DNA of 11,807 nucleotides from a bacterium. GTDB taxonomy: Bacteria > Bacteroidota > Ignavibacteria > Kapaibacteriales > UBA961. This document shows, one piece after another, positions 1 through 7,234 of the stretch. The stretch lies in assembly GCA_022844575.1 (NCBI GenBank), contig JALHLL010000061.1, positions 2,482-14,288 on the forward strand. The letters run 5' to 3'. The position numbers and the translations under genes were made by a program. The notes beneath the pieces were generated by a model. The model saw nothing but the letters and a program-made list of their open reading frames with translations. It was not told the DNA's origin and did no database searches. Each line of letters begins with the position of its first letter. Position 1 is the stretch's first letter.

Positions 1-616
1 AATTGACAGTTATTGTCGTCAAAAAAATATTCAGTGGTTTGCTTCTTGCTGGGATGAACCCTCTGTAGAGTTTATTGAACAATTTAACCCTGCGTGTTAT
101 AAAGCTGCTTCGGCTTCATTAACCGATGCTCCTTTATTAGCGGCAATGCAAAAAACCGGAAAACCGCTCATTATTTCTACAGGTATGAGTACAATGGAAG
201 AAATTGAATCGGCAGTGGAGTTATTAGATAATAATTCACTTTTGATTGCTCATGCGACATCGGCTTATCCTTGTAAAATCGATGAGTTGAATTTATCTAT
301 GATTAACACATTAAAAAATAAATATCCGGCAATTCCTATCGGTTATTCGGGACATGAGGTAGGGTTGACACCAACTTGGTCGGCTGTTACTCTGGGAGCA
401 TGTTTTGTTGAAAGACATATTACTCTCGATAGATCAATGTGGGGAACGGATCAGGCGGCATCGGTGGAAATGGTCGGGCTTATTCGTTTGGTATCGAATA
501 TACGCGATATAGAGAAAGCGATTGGAGACGGTATAAAAAAAGTATATGACAGCGAATTAAGTTCAAGGAAAAAACTTAGAAGAGTTAGTTCAGAATCAGT
601 TATGGAATTAGTATAG
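1..616 (+). CDS. N-acetylneuraminate synthase (NeuB) family protein, 3' part, no SAF domain
   Basis: The frame is open from base 2, so the gene enters from the left; 204 residues are visible, ending at TAG 614-616. The family condenses phosphoenolpyruvate with an N-acetylated sugar in a TIM barrel to make sialic, legionaminic or related nonulosonic acids in the cytoplasm. Visible family motifs are an ASxWDEPSV-like strand near the start, KAASASLTD, the STGMST motif followed by EEIESAVE, then a HATSAYP strand, GYSGHEVG and ERHITLDRSMWGTDQAAS. The protein stops at GDGIKKVYDSEL...KKLRRV, just where classical NeuB (about 340 residues) continues into the antifreeze-like SAF domain, so this is a short form with a natural stop. 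The sugar substrate cannot be told from sequence. Eight bases separate it from the next gene, so co-transcription is likely. Family assignment is firm, exact reaction is not. Confidence 0.85.
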   Translation, partial: IDSYCRQKNIQWFASCWDEPSVEFIEQFNPACYKAASASLTDAPLLAAMQKTGKPLIISTGMSTMEEIESAVELLDNNSLLIAHATSAYPCKIDELNLSMINTLKNKYPAIPIGYSGHEVGLTPTWSAVTLGACFVERHITLDRSMWGTDQAASVEMVGLIRLVSNIRDIEKAIGDGIKKVYDSELSSRKKLRRVSSESVMELV

Positions 617-624
617 TAACGTTT

Positions 625-1392
625 ATGTCCGGTTCTTATCAGTTTATTTCTTTTTGTATAATTGTTCTGGGTGCTTTGCTTATTATTTACGGAGAAAGAA
701 AATTTCCTTATGTAAAAGGGCAGAAGCTATTCCGTAAAGGTTTTTTTGAGGATTTTGTATCATATACAGTTATCCAGAGTTATATAGCAGGTTTAATAAT
801 TGCTTCGATTATCAATTCTTTACAGAAATATTCCATTTTTCGTGATGTGTCGTTTTTTACAAATACGGCAATTTGGATACAATGTATTTTGTTTTTTCTG
901 ATTCACGATTTTTATATTTACTGGTTTCACAGATTGCAGCATAAACTGCCGATATTATGGCGTATTCATGAGGCTCATCATTCCTCACATGAGGTGGATT
1001 GGCTGTCGGGCTCGCGTTCTCATATCATCGAAATACTTGTAAATCAGACTGTGGAATTTGCTCCTATCATATTATTGGGTGCTGCTCCTGAAGTTGCTTT
1101 ATTTAAGGGAACAATTGATGCTGTGTGGGGTATGTATATACATTCCAATATCGATGTAAAGAGCGGCAAATTGCAATACGTATTTAATGGGCCCGAAATG
1201 CATCGTTGGCATCATGCTAATGAAGAAGAAGCGATTGACAAAAATTTTTCAACAAAGTTGGCAATTTGGGATTGGATATTCGGGACTGCATATTTCCCGC
1301 CAAACAAACAACCCATAAAATACGGACTTACTAAAAATTATCCCCAAACTTTCATAGGGCAACTCTTTCATGTTTTTAGATACAGACAATGA
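625..1392 (+). CDS. Fatty acid hydroxylase / sterol desaturase family membrane protein
   Basis: This 255-residue integral membrane protein carries the full histidine set of the di-iron fatty acid hydroxylase superfamily (PF04116 type). The motifs are HD at 94-95 leading into YWxHRxxH with H102 and H106, HEAHH at H115/H118/H119, and HRWHH at H193/H196/H197. Hydrophobic stretches at about 5-22, 45-65, 82-100 and 140-160 fit a bundle that places the histidines on the cytoplasmic face. Family members use O2 to hydroxylate or desaturate acyl chains, sterols, carotenoids or ether lipids; the substrate here is unknown. The ATG at 625 lies 8 bases after the NeuB-family stop, without a clear Shine-Dalgarno sequence. 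The 3' end overlaps the phosphoesterase gene by 23 bases. The neighbours suggest a role in modifying lipid A or another envelope lipid, but that is inference. Confidence 0.88.
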   Translation: MSGSYQFISFCIIVLGALLIIYGERKFPYVKGQKLFRKGFFEDFVSYTVIQSYIAGLIIASIINSLQKYSIFRDVSFFTNTAIWIQCILFFLIHDFYIYWFHRLQHKLPILWRIHEAHHSSHEVDWLSGSRSHIIEILVNQTVEFAPIILLGAAPEVALFKGTIDAVWGMYIHSNIDVKSGKLQYVFNGPEMHRWHHANEEEAIDKNFSTKLAIWDWIFGTAYFPPNKQPIKYGLTKNYPQTFIGQLFHVFRYRQ

Positions 1393-2182
1393 GACTGAGC
1401 TGTACGGTGAAGACACCGAAAAAGACATTGAGTATGTTGATACGATAATCGTTTCGGATATACATTTGGGTTCGCAGGTTTCTCGAGCCGGTGAATTGAT
1501 TCAACTCTTGAAAAAGTTCGATTTTCATCGGCTTATACTTAACGGCGATGTTTTTGATGATTTGAACTTTAAGCGGCTGAAAAAGCAGGATTGGAAATTT
1601 CTTTCCCTTATTCGGAAATTATCAAATCCTGATAATAATAAGGAAGTAATTTGGGTAATAGGCAATCATGACGGTGTTGCAGAAACCTTATCTCATTTGC
1701 TTGGTGTGGAAGTAGTGGAAGAATTCATTTGGACTTATGGAGATAAGAAAATGCTTGCCTTACACGGACATCAATTTGATGATTTTATTACTGAAAAGCC
1801 GGTTATAACGGAAGTTGCCACCAGAATATATACGGGAATGCAACTTCTTGGCGGTGATAAACAAGCATTAAGCAGATGGGTGAAAAAAAGAAGTAAGAGT
1901 TTTATTCGTATCGTAGAAAAAATAGCAAACGATGCCATTGCCTACGGTACAATGAAAAGTGTCGATTATGTGTTCTGCGGACATACGCATTTGCCCTCCA
2001 TCATTAAGAACGATAAGATTGTATATGTTAACTCGGGAAGTTGGACGGATATACCATCAACCTTCATTACAGTTGATGCGGAACATGGTGTACGTTTACG
2101 AACATGTAAGAATGAAACTCTTATAAACGATGGTGAAACACGTGATGTAAATACGTATCTTAGTGCTGATAATATCGGATAG
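1370..2182 (+). CDS. Calcineurin-like metallophosphoesterase, LpxH-like (UDP-2,3-diacylglucosamine diphosphatase family)
   Basis: This 270-residue protein has the complete motif series of a dinuclear-metal phosphoesterase: SDIHLG (D30, H32), NGDVFDD (D60), GNHD (N99, H100, D101), HGH (H132, H134) and CGHTH (H205, H207). The motif spacing and the insert between HGH and GHTH resemble LpxH and its COG2908 relatives, which cleave UDP-2,3-diacylglucosamine to lipid X in lipid A synthesis. Substrate specificity is not proven by motifs alone. The first 22 residues form an acidic extension before the first beta strand. The ATG at 1370 lies inside the end of the upstream hydroxylase gene in another reading frame; no later ATG precedes the first catalytic motif, so this start is preferred. 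An AGGG about 10 bases upstream could be a weak ribosome site. The overlap suggests translational coupling. Confidence 0.85.
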   Translation: MFLDTDNETELYGEDTEKDIEYVDTIIVSDIHLGSQVSRAGELIQLLKKFDFHRLILNGDVFDDLNFKRLKKQDWKFLSLIRKLSNPDNNKEVIWVIGNHDGVAETLSHLLGVEVVEEFIWTYGDKKMLALHGHQFDDFITEKPVITEVATRIYTGMQLLGGDKQALSRWVKKRSKSFIRIVEKIANDAIAYGTMKSVDYVFCGHTHLPSIIKNDKIVYVNSGSWTDIPSTFITVDAEHGVRLRTCKNETLINDGETRDVNTYLSADNIG

Positions 2183-2193
2183 GGCTTCCGATA
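2173..2193 (+). other. Small hairpin across the phosphoesterase stop codon
   Basis: TATCGGA (2173-2179) and TCCGATA (2187-2193) are perfect 7-base inverted arms around a 7-base loop that contains the TAG stop at 2180-2182. No T-tract follows, so it does not look like an intrinsic terminator. It could mark mRNA processing or be chance. Confidence 0.35.
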
Positions 2194-2218
2194 CCTGTAC
2201 ACTATTGTAAACACAGTT

Positions 2219-5116
2219 ATGAAGTTATTACAAATCATTGGCTTAACGGCTTTCCTCATCTGCACTCAACTGATAACGGATATACATTCTATGACCGAGG
2301 GGCATAGAATGGGTACTTCCGACATACCGTTGCCACGAAATATTGACGCCTTATTACCTGCTTCGGCTATAGTAGGGGAGGGTTCTTTTGCTACTGATAT
2401 ACTGAAAGAATCACAACGGAAACCCATTATTGTGATACGATATAACGGCTATAGATGCCAGCATTGTGCGGAGCAATTACTAACTTTCAAAAGAATCGCC
2501 GAGAAACTTAAAAAACAAGGTATAAAGGTAGTTGCATTTAGCCCCGATACACAAGATGAATCACTAAAGTTTCTTACCGATAATAGTTTTGACCGATCGG
2601 TATTTACATTGATTAGTGATAAGGACAATACATTCGGAAAAAGAATATCGGCGGTAATTGAGAAAAATAATGAAGAAGAGCAATTACACGTAGCAATGGT
2701 TGTTCACAAGGGAAAGGTTGTTTTTGCAAATTATAGCGAACAGCCCTTTATGAATATTCAGTTATTGCTTGACCGTGCATCAAATGAAGTATATCATTCT
2801 GATGTTCATAAATTCTCTGAAAAAACACTGAACTCTGAAGCCGAAGGTTATGAAATAAAAACAATAGCAAAATACCCTGATATAATAAACCCAACGGATT
2901 TGGCATTTAATACGGATAAATTTAACCGTGATGAATTATGGGTAATTACCGGCACGGAACAGTCGGGTGAAGGTGTGACTATTATCCGAAATATTGACTC
3001 AAAAACGCAGAGTATGGATAAACGTAGAGATTATGCTGCCGGACATTTTATGTGGCGTACTATGGCTATAGATTTTGGTACTAATGGTACATTCGGAACT
3101 GCACAAAATGGTGAACCGACTACGGACTTTACCGTACCTCTTGTAGAATTTATGGGAGTAACGTTATGGGCAGCTGACACCGCAATTTTTGCAAGGAGAA
3201 ATCAAGGACCTTTTGGTCAAGTGCAAGAAAGACTTGCCAGCCATTTGGATATGTTGCATCAAAGCCCTTATACAATGGGTATAGCGCATGAAAAAGATAA
3301 TGTCTATTGGACAAATGATAATATGTATAATGATATTTGTCGTTATGATTTTGCAAACCCCCATGAAATAGGTGGTACAGATCATAGGGACGGAATTATA
3401 AAACGTTATAGTGAAATAAAATTAAAAAAACGCGAACATAATTTACCTTCACATTTAGTTCTCGATAAAAATACCGATTGGCTTTACTATATAGACGGAA
3501 GTTCCATTTACCGATTAAACACCCAAAGCGGAACGGTAAAAAGAACTTTGCAAGTGCAACCGCCACGTGATGAAAACCTACAAGAATTTGTTGAAATGAC
3601 GGGCGTGAAATATGAACCGTTTATCACAACAGGGTTGAAAAAACCGGTAGGTATGGCTTTGTATAATAATCTTTTTGCTATTAGCGATAGAGATGATGGT
3701 AATATTTATATGTATCAAATATACGAGAATGAAAAACCGAAATTATTAAAAACCATTATTACTGGAGCTGAAGGTATTGCCGGAATTGAATTTGACAGAT
3801 TCGGTAATATTTACTTTGTTGACCAAATAAGTAGCGAACTCAAAAAAGTTGAAATAACGGACAAAACCTACTTTACTATAGAAAAGAATTTTGTTGCGAC
3901 AGACTCATTCGTGACTGTGAATGTAGAATTTTCCAATAGATTGACGGAAGCCGTAGAGGCACACTTTCTTATATCTCCTGAAACGAAACTCCCAGAAGGT
4001 TGGGCTGTGATTCTGGGAATGTCAGATTTGACACTTCAACCTCAAGAAACTCTATTGATCGCATTAACCATTCAAACGAATAGAAAACAAGGAGTCGGTC
4101 GTTTTGTTGTAGAATGCAATGCGAAAAGTGCTGATGCTAATTTTAAGCATTACGTAGAAGTTATCGCAATTTCCAATAATAATAGAAAAATAATTGTAGA
4201 AGATGCAACAAGAGAAAATTATTCGATAGCCGGAGATATACATCAAACGTCGAAAAAGAATTATGAAGTGCTTACTTCGGAGGAGTTTCTAAAAACTTAT
4301 ACGAATAATAAGGTTTTGGAAACTGTAGTGTGGAATGTCGGTACTCACGGTTTTCTCAATGATTTGCATTCGAGCATTATAAAAAATCTTCAAAACAAAC
4401 AGATTGAAGTATTACTTTCCGGCGATGATCCCGTTACATTATATCAACGTGAGGGTAAGGGTACAGATATGTTGCGCGTTTTCGGGGCGGGTATAGGATC
4501 CGTTGATCAAGTTACATCGGGTGATGATGATGGCAGGAGAGTATGGAAGACGATTCCTAATTTATTTATCACACAAAATATGAGTACAGTAAATGCTCAA
4601 TTACCTATTCTGTATCACTATATAGGAAAGGGAATTATACCTGTACCGAATTTGTCTTTAAGTTCCAATGATGCTAAAGCATTTATTACCGATAATGAAA
4701 GTAGTACGAAGATAAGAGCTGTACAACGCGAGTACGCAGGTACAAGAAATGTGTATATGGGTTTTAATCTTTCTACTATTACCGATATGAATCTTCGTCG
4801 CCAATTATTGGAAAGAACAATTACATGGTTGGAAGCATCAGTTGCAGGAGCGCAAGAAAATGAAAACTTCAACGCTGAAAACGGTATTTCATTGATATAT
4901 AATAATACAATGCTGAAACTTGTTTTGGCAAAACCGTTGAATGTTACAAAGACCGTAGTCTATAATCTGGCGGGACAAAATGTGAAAGAAATGCAGGGTA
5001 CTTCCGGAGATAATTTAGGGGAAATAAGTATTCCTTTGGATAATTTAAATCCCGGAACATATTTCGTAGTACTTCATTCTGATGATAAAGTGTTCGTCGA
5101 AAAATTCAGTAAATAA
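2219..5116 (+). CDS. T9SS-exported protein: thioredoxin-like domain, His-rich beta-propeller, Ig-like and alpha/beta domains
   Basis: This 965-residue protein starts with a Sec-type signal peptide (about 1-24, basic MK then a hydrophobic core). Residues about 45-187 look like a redoxin/thioredoxin fold with a CQHC (C80-C83) active-site motif. Residues about 210-547 look like an NHL-type beta-propeller. Its strands include NPTDLAF, ELWVITG, GIAHEKDNVYW, PSHLVLD and GIEFDRFGNIYFVD, and it has many conserved-looking His/Asp residues. About 550-655 is Ig-like, and about 657-875 is an alpha/beta segment ending in MNLRRQLLERTITWL, which recalls GATase/ThuA-like modules near T9SS tails. Residues about 885-965 form a type IX sorting domain (VVYNLAGQNVKEMQG, LNPGTYFVVL, KVFVEKFSK). 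It is probably on the cell surface or secreted. The order thioredoxin then NHL propeller recalls animal NHLRC2. Its function is unknown. The ATG at 2219 is set by the signal peptide. It sits 36 bases after the phosphoesterase gene. Confidence 0.8.
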   Translation: MKLLQIIGLTAFLICTQLITDIHSMTEGHRMGTSDIPLPRNIDALLPASAIVGEGSFATDILKESQRKPIIVIRYNGYRCQHCAEQLLTFKRIAEKLKKQGIKVVAFSPDTQDESLKFLTDNSFDRSVFTLISDKDNTFGKRISAVIEKNNEEEQLHVAMVVHKGKVVFANYSEQPFMNIQLLLDRASNEVYHSDVHKFSEKTLNSEAEGYEIKTIAKYPDIINPTDLAFNTDKFNRDELWVITGTEQSGEGVTIIRNIDSKTQSMDKRRDYAAGHFMWRTMAIDFGTNGTFGTAQNGEPTTDFTVPLVEFMGVTLWAADTAIFARRNQGPFGQVQERLASHLDMLHQSPYTMGIAHEKDNVYWTNDNMYNDICRYDFANPHEIGGTDHRDGIIKRYSEIKLKKREHNLPSHLVLDKNTDWLYYIDGSSIYRLNTQSGTVKRTLQVQPPRDENLQEFVEMTGVKYEPFITTGLKKPVGMALYNNLFAISDRDDGNIYMYQIYENEKPKLLKTIITGAEGIAGIEFDRFGNIYFVDQISSELKKVEITDKTYFTIEKNFVATDSFVTVNVEFSNRLTEAVEAHFLISPETKLPEGWAVILGMSDLTLQPQETLLIALTIQTNRKQGVGRFVVECNAKSADANFKHYVEVIAISNNNRKIIVEDATRENYSIAGDIHQTSKKNYEVLTSEEFLKTYTNNKVLETVVWNVGTHGFLNDLHSSIIKNLQNKQIEVLLSGDDPVTLYQREGKGTDMLRVFGAGIGSVDQVTSGDDDGRRVWKTIPNLFITQNMSTVNAQLPILYHYIGKGIIPVPNLSLSSNDAKAFITDNESSTKIRAVQREYAGTRNVYMGFNLSTITDMNLRRQLLERTITWLEASVAGAQENENFNAENGISLIYNNTMLKLVLAKPLNVTKTVVYNLAGQNVKEMQGTSGDNLGEISIPLDNLNPGTYFVVLHSDDKVFVEKFSK

Positions 5117-5174
5117 ATTTTATTTACATTGAAATCTATGAAGGTATAAACTCTAAGGTACCTGCCCATTGTTG

Positions 5175-5207
5175 AAAGAGGAAACACAAATATGTGTTTC
5201 CTCTTTT
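5175..5207. terminator. Bidirectional rho-independent terminator
   Basis: A perfect 14-base stem, AAAGAGGAAACACA (5175-5188) with TGTGTTTCCTCTTT (5193-5206), encloses the loop AATA. It ends in TTTT on the + strand. On the minus strand the stem also ends in a short T run (CTCTTT). It lies between the convergent T9SS gene and mutL, so it probably ends both transcripts. Confidence 0.85.
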
Positions 5208-5239
5208 GCATTTAATATAAGTAGTTCTAACATTAAGTA

Positions 5240-7081
5240 TCACGTCCTAAAAGTACGTAATAAATCCTCTAATGTTAAACTGATAAAAATGGGTTTCCCC
5301 GTAGGACTTATCGGATTATTACCCAAACGTTCAATATTATGAACGATTGAGTTCATTTCCTCTTTCGTAAGTTTTTTGCCTGAGCGTACGGCATTACTAC
5401 GAGCAAATGCCAAAGCAATCCTTCTTTTTTTATCTAATTCGGCAACACTAATATCCTCCGAAAGGGATGCTAATAATTTTTTTAAAGAGTTTTCTTCATC
5501 GCCTGACTGTACAGTATAAGGTACACCGGTCAGTATAAGCGTTTGCTCCTGCAATGTAAACTGAAAACCGAGATTCTTTATTTCCTGTTCGGATTCTTGA
5601 GTAATATATAACTCGGAGGAGGTGAGCGGGATTGATACGGTAAATAATAATTCCTGCGAGCTTCCTGTTTCGGCGCTGTTTTCCATTATATCATCATATA
5701 ATAGGCGCAAATGGGCATTGTATTGATCAATGATATGAAGTCCGTTTTGGGTTTGATGTACTATATAACTATTATGTATCTGCCAAACATCGTGCGACTG
5801 TTCTTCATTCTGAAAAAGGGAGTGCGTGGTGGTTACTGTTTGTTCATTCTTTCCGAACAATGCTTCATAAGCAGTTAAATCATTCGGTGTAAAGTTCCTT
5901 GTTGTTTGCTGATTGTCGGTTTGATTATTAAAGCTCTGCTGTTTATAATCATTTTGCTGATATCTTGTTGTATTATTCGATTGTGATGAAATTATCTCGC
6001 CGGTAACTCTATTTACCATTTGTTTATCAGTTCCATAAGGACTAAATGGCTGTTGTGCTATTGCTTGATGTTGTTGCAAATCGGGAATAGCATGTGCAGT
6101 ATTTAATGCCTTTAACGTTGCTTCTTGCAGTATAGAGAACATTGCACGTTCATTATCGAACTTTACTTCATGTTTTTGCGGATGTACATTAACATCAACC
6201 GTTTCTGGATTTACCGTAATATTGATAAGATAAAAAGGATAAGAGTTTTTTTCAATATAGGGTTCATATATCTGCGATATGGCAAAACCGAGTGAACGAC
6301 TTACGATTGACCTGTTATTAAGGAATAAGTATTGATTACCTCGCATATGTCCTGCTGTAGATGGGCTACCGACATATCCGCTTATTTTTATGCCGTCTTT
6401 CTCATGTTGAACTTCGTGAAGATTATCGGCAATAACCGCTCCGCTTATTGATCGTATTCTTTCTGTAAGAGTTTGTTGTTTTACATCAAAAATTACAGTT
6501 TTATTATCGGAAAATGTAAAACGAATATTCGGATGAGCAAGAGCGAATTTTACCATAGTTTCCGATAAATGCCGAAATTCCGTCAAATCAGATCGAAGAA
6601 ATTTCTTCCGTGCAGGTACATTGTAAAAAAGGTTCTTCACAATTATCTGCGTACCTTTATCGCATTGAAATGGCTCTATTACTTCACTTTTTAAGGGCTC
6701 GGAAAGCATTCTGTATCCTACGGAATCTTCATTTTGCTTAGTACGGATTTCCACATTGGCAACGGCTGCAATAGAGGCAAGTGCCTCGCCCCTGAATCCG
6801 AGTGTTATTATTTTGTGCAAATCTGCAACGGTGGAGATTTTGCTCGTGGCATGACGCTTTAATGCCATTGGTAAGTCATCGGTACTCATTCCCTTGCCAT
6901 TATCTATAACATGAATCAGGGTTTTGCCCGCCTGCTGTACTATAACCGCTATGGAACTTGCTTCTGCATCAATGGCATTTTCCACTAATTCCTTTACTAC
7001 CGATTCGGGTCTTTGCACTACCTCGCCGGCTGCTATCTGATTCGCCAAAAACTCCGGCAAAAGTTTAATTACTGATTCCAT
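5240..7081 (-). CDS. mutL: DNA mismatch repair protein MutL, degenerate endonuclease motifs
   Basis: This 613-residue protein couples mismatch recognition by MutS to downstream repair. The N-terminal GHKL ATPase is complete: IAAGEVVQRP, KELVENAIDA (E31, N35), DNGKGM (D60), TLGFRGEAL (95-101), GTQIIVKNLFYNVPARKKF, and VDVNVHPQKHEV (295-306). A Gln/Asn-rich linker covers about 335-430, and the C-terminal dimerisation domain follows. There the usual DQHA(x)2E(x)4E endonuclease motif reads DQYNAHLRLLYD (452-463), and CPHGRP reads SPTGKP (592-597). Several metal ligands are therefore absent and nicking activity is doubtful. The ATG at 7081 is chosen because MESVIKLLPEFLANQIAAGE matches the usual MutL N-terminus. 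The frame also runs up to a TTG at 7108, which would add nine unconserved residues. It is divergent from hisC. Confidence 0.96.
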   Translation of the reverse strand: MESVIKLLPEFLANQIAAGEVVQRPESVVKELVENAIDAEASSIAVIVQQAGKTLIHVIDNGKGMSTDDLPMALKRHATSKISTVADLHKIITLGFRGEALASIAAVANVEIRTKQNEDSVGYRMLSEPLKSEVIEPFQCDKGTQIIVKNLFYNVPARKKFLRSDLTEFRHLSETMVKFALAHPNIRFTFSDNKTVIFDVKQQTLTERIRSISGAVIADNLHEVQHEKDGIKISGYVGSPSTAGHMRGNQYLFLNNRSIVSRSLGFAISQIYEPYIEKNSYPFYLINITVNPETVDVNVHPQKHEVKFDNERAMFSILQEATLKALNTAHAIPDLQQHQAIAQQPFSPYGTDKQMVNRVTGEIISSQSNNTTRYQQNDYKQQSFNNQTDNQQTTRNFTPNDLTAYEALFGKNEQTVTTTHSLFQNEEQSHDVWQIHNSYIVHQTQNGLHIIDQYNAHLRLLYDDIMENSAETGSSQELLFTVSIPLTSSELYITQESEQEIKNLGFQFTLQEQTLILTGVPYTVQSGDEENSLKKLLASLSEDISVAELDKKRRIALAFARSNAVRSGKKLTKEEMNSIVHNIERLGNNPISPTGKPIFISLTLEDLLRTFRT

Positions 7082-7118
7082 ACTCTTATCTGTGTTCTTT
7101 ATCTGCAAAATACGAAAC

Positions 7119-7148
7119 GATATGCTCTATCTGTTCATAGTGCATATC
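7119..7148. promoter_or_regulatory. 30-base imperfect palindrome in the mutL-hisC divergent region
   Basis: The arms GATATGC-T-CTAT (7119-7130) and ATAG-T-GCATATC (7137-7148) pair at 11 of 12 positions around CTGTTC. The only mismatch is T opposite T. It lies 38 bases upstream of the mutL ATG and 87 upstream of the hisC ATG. It could be a dimeric-repressor operator or a hairpin in the mutL leader. Confidence 0.4.
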
Positions 7149-7161
7149 ATAATTGCTAAAG

Positions 7162-7167
7162 TATAAT
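7162..7167 (+). promoter_or_regulatory. Candidate -10 box for hisC-hpd
   Basis: A perfect TATAAT lies 67 bases before the chosen hisC ATG, but no good TTGACA lies 16-18 bases upstream. A competing candidate, TAGTTTTG (7215-7222), fits the Bacteroidetes -7 consensus TAnnTTTG but also lacks a clear -33 TTG. Either could be chance in AT-rich DNA. Confidence 0.25.
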
Positions 7168-7234
7168 CTTTTGAAACGGAGTATAAAAACATCTCACGTA
7201 TCGAACATCATTCGTAGTTTTGCAATCCTTGATA

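Noticed and set aside
1966..2265. Minus-strand open frame across the phosphoesterase / T9SS gene junction
   Set aside because: It is antisense to conserved motifs including GHTH and to the signal peptide, and the product has no family features.
5829..6079. Gln/Asn-rich stretch in MutL as a repeat or prion-like element
   Set aside because: It sits at the usual position of the flexible, low-conservation MutL linker and shows no exact repeat unit.
7082..7108. N-terminal extension of MutL from a TTG at 7108
   Set aside because: The nine added residues are polar and unlike MutL N-termini, while the ATG at 7081 gives the usual short lead into LPEFLANQIAAGE.
7220..7234. TTG start for the HisC-family protein at 7220
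   Set aside because: Two ATG codons follow within 30 bases; the TTG overlaps a candidate promoter box and adds only five residues.
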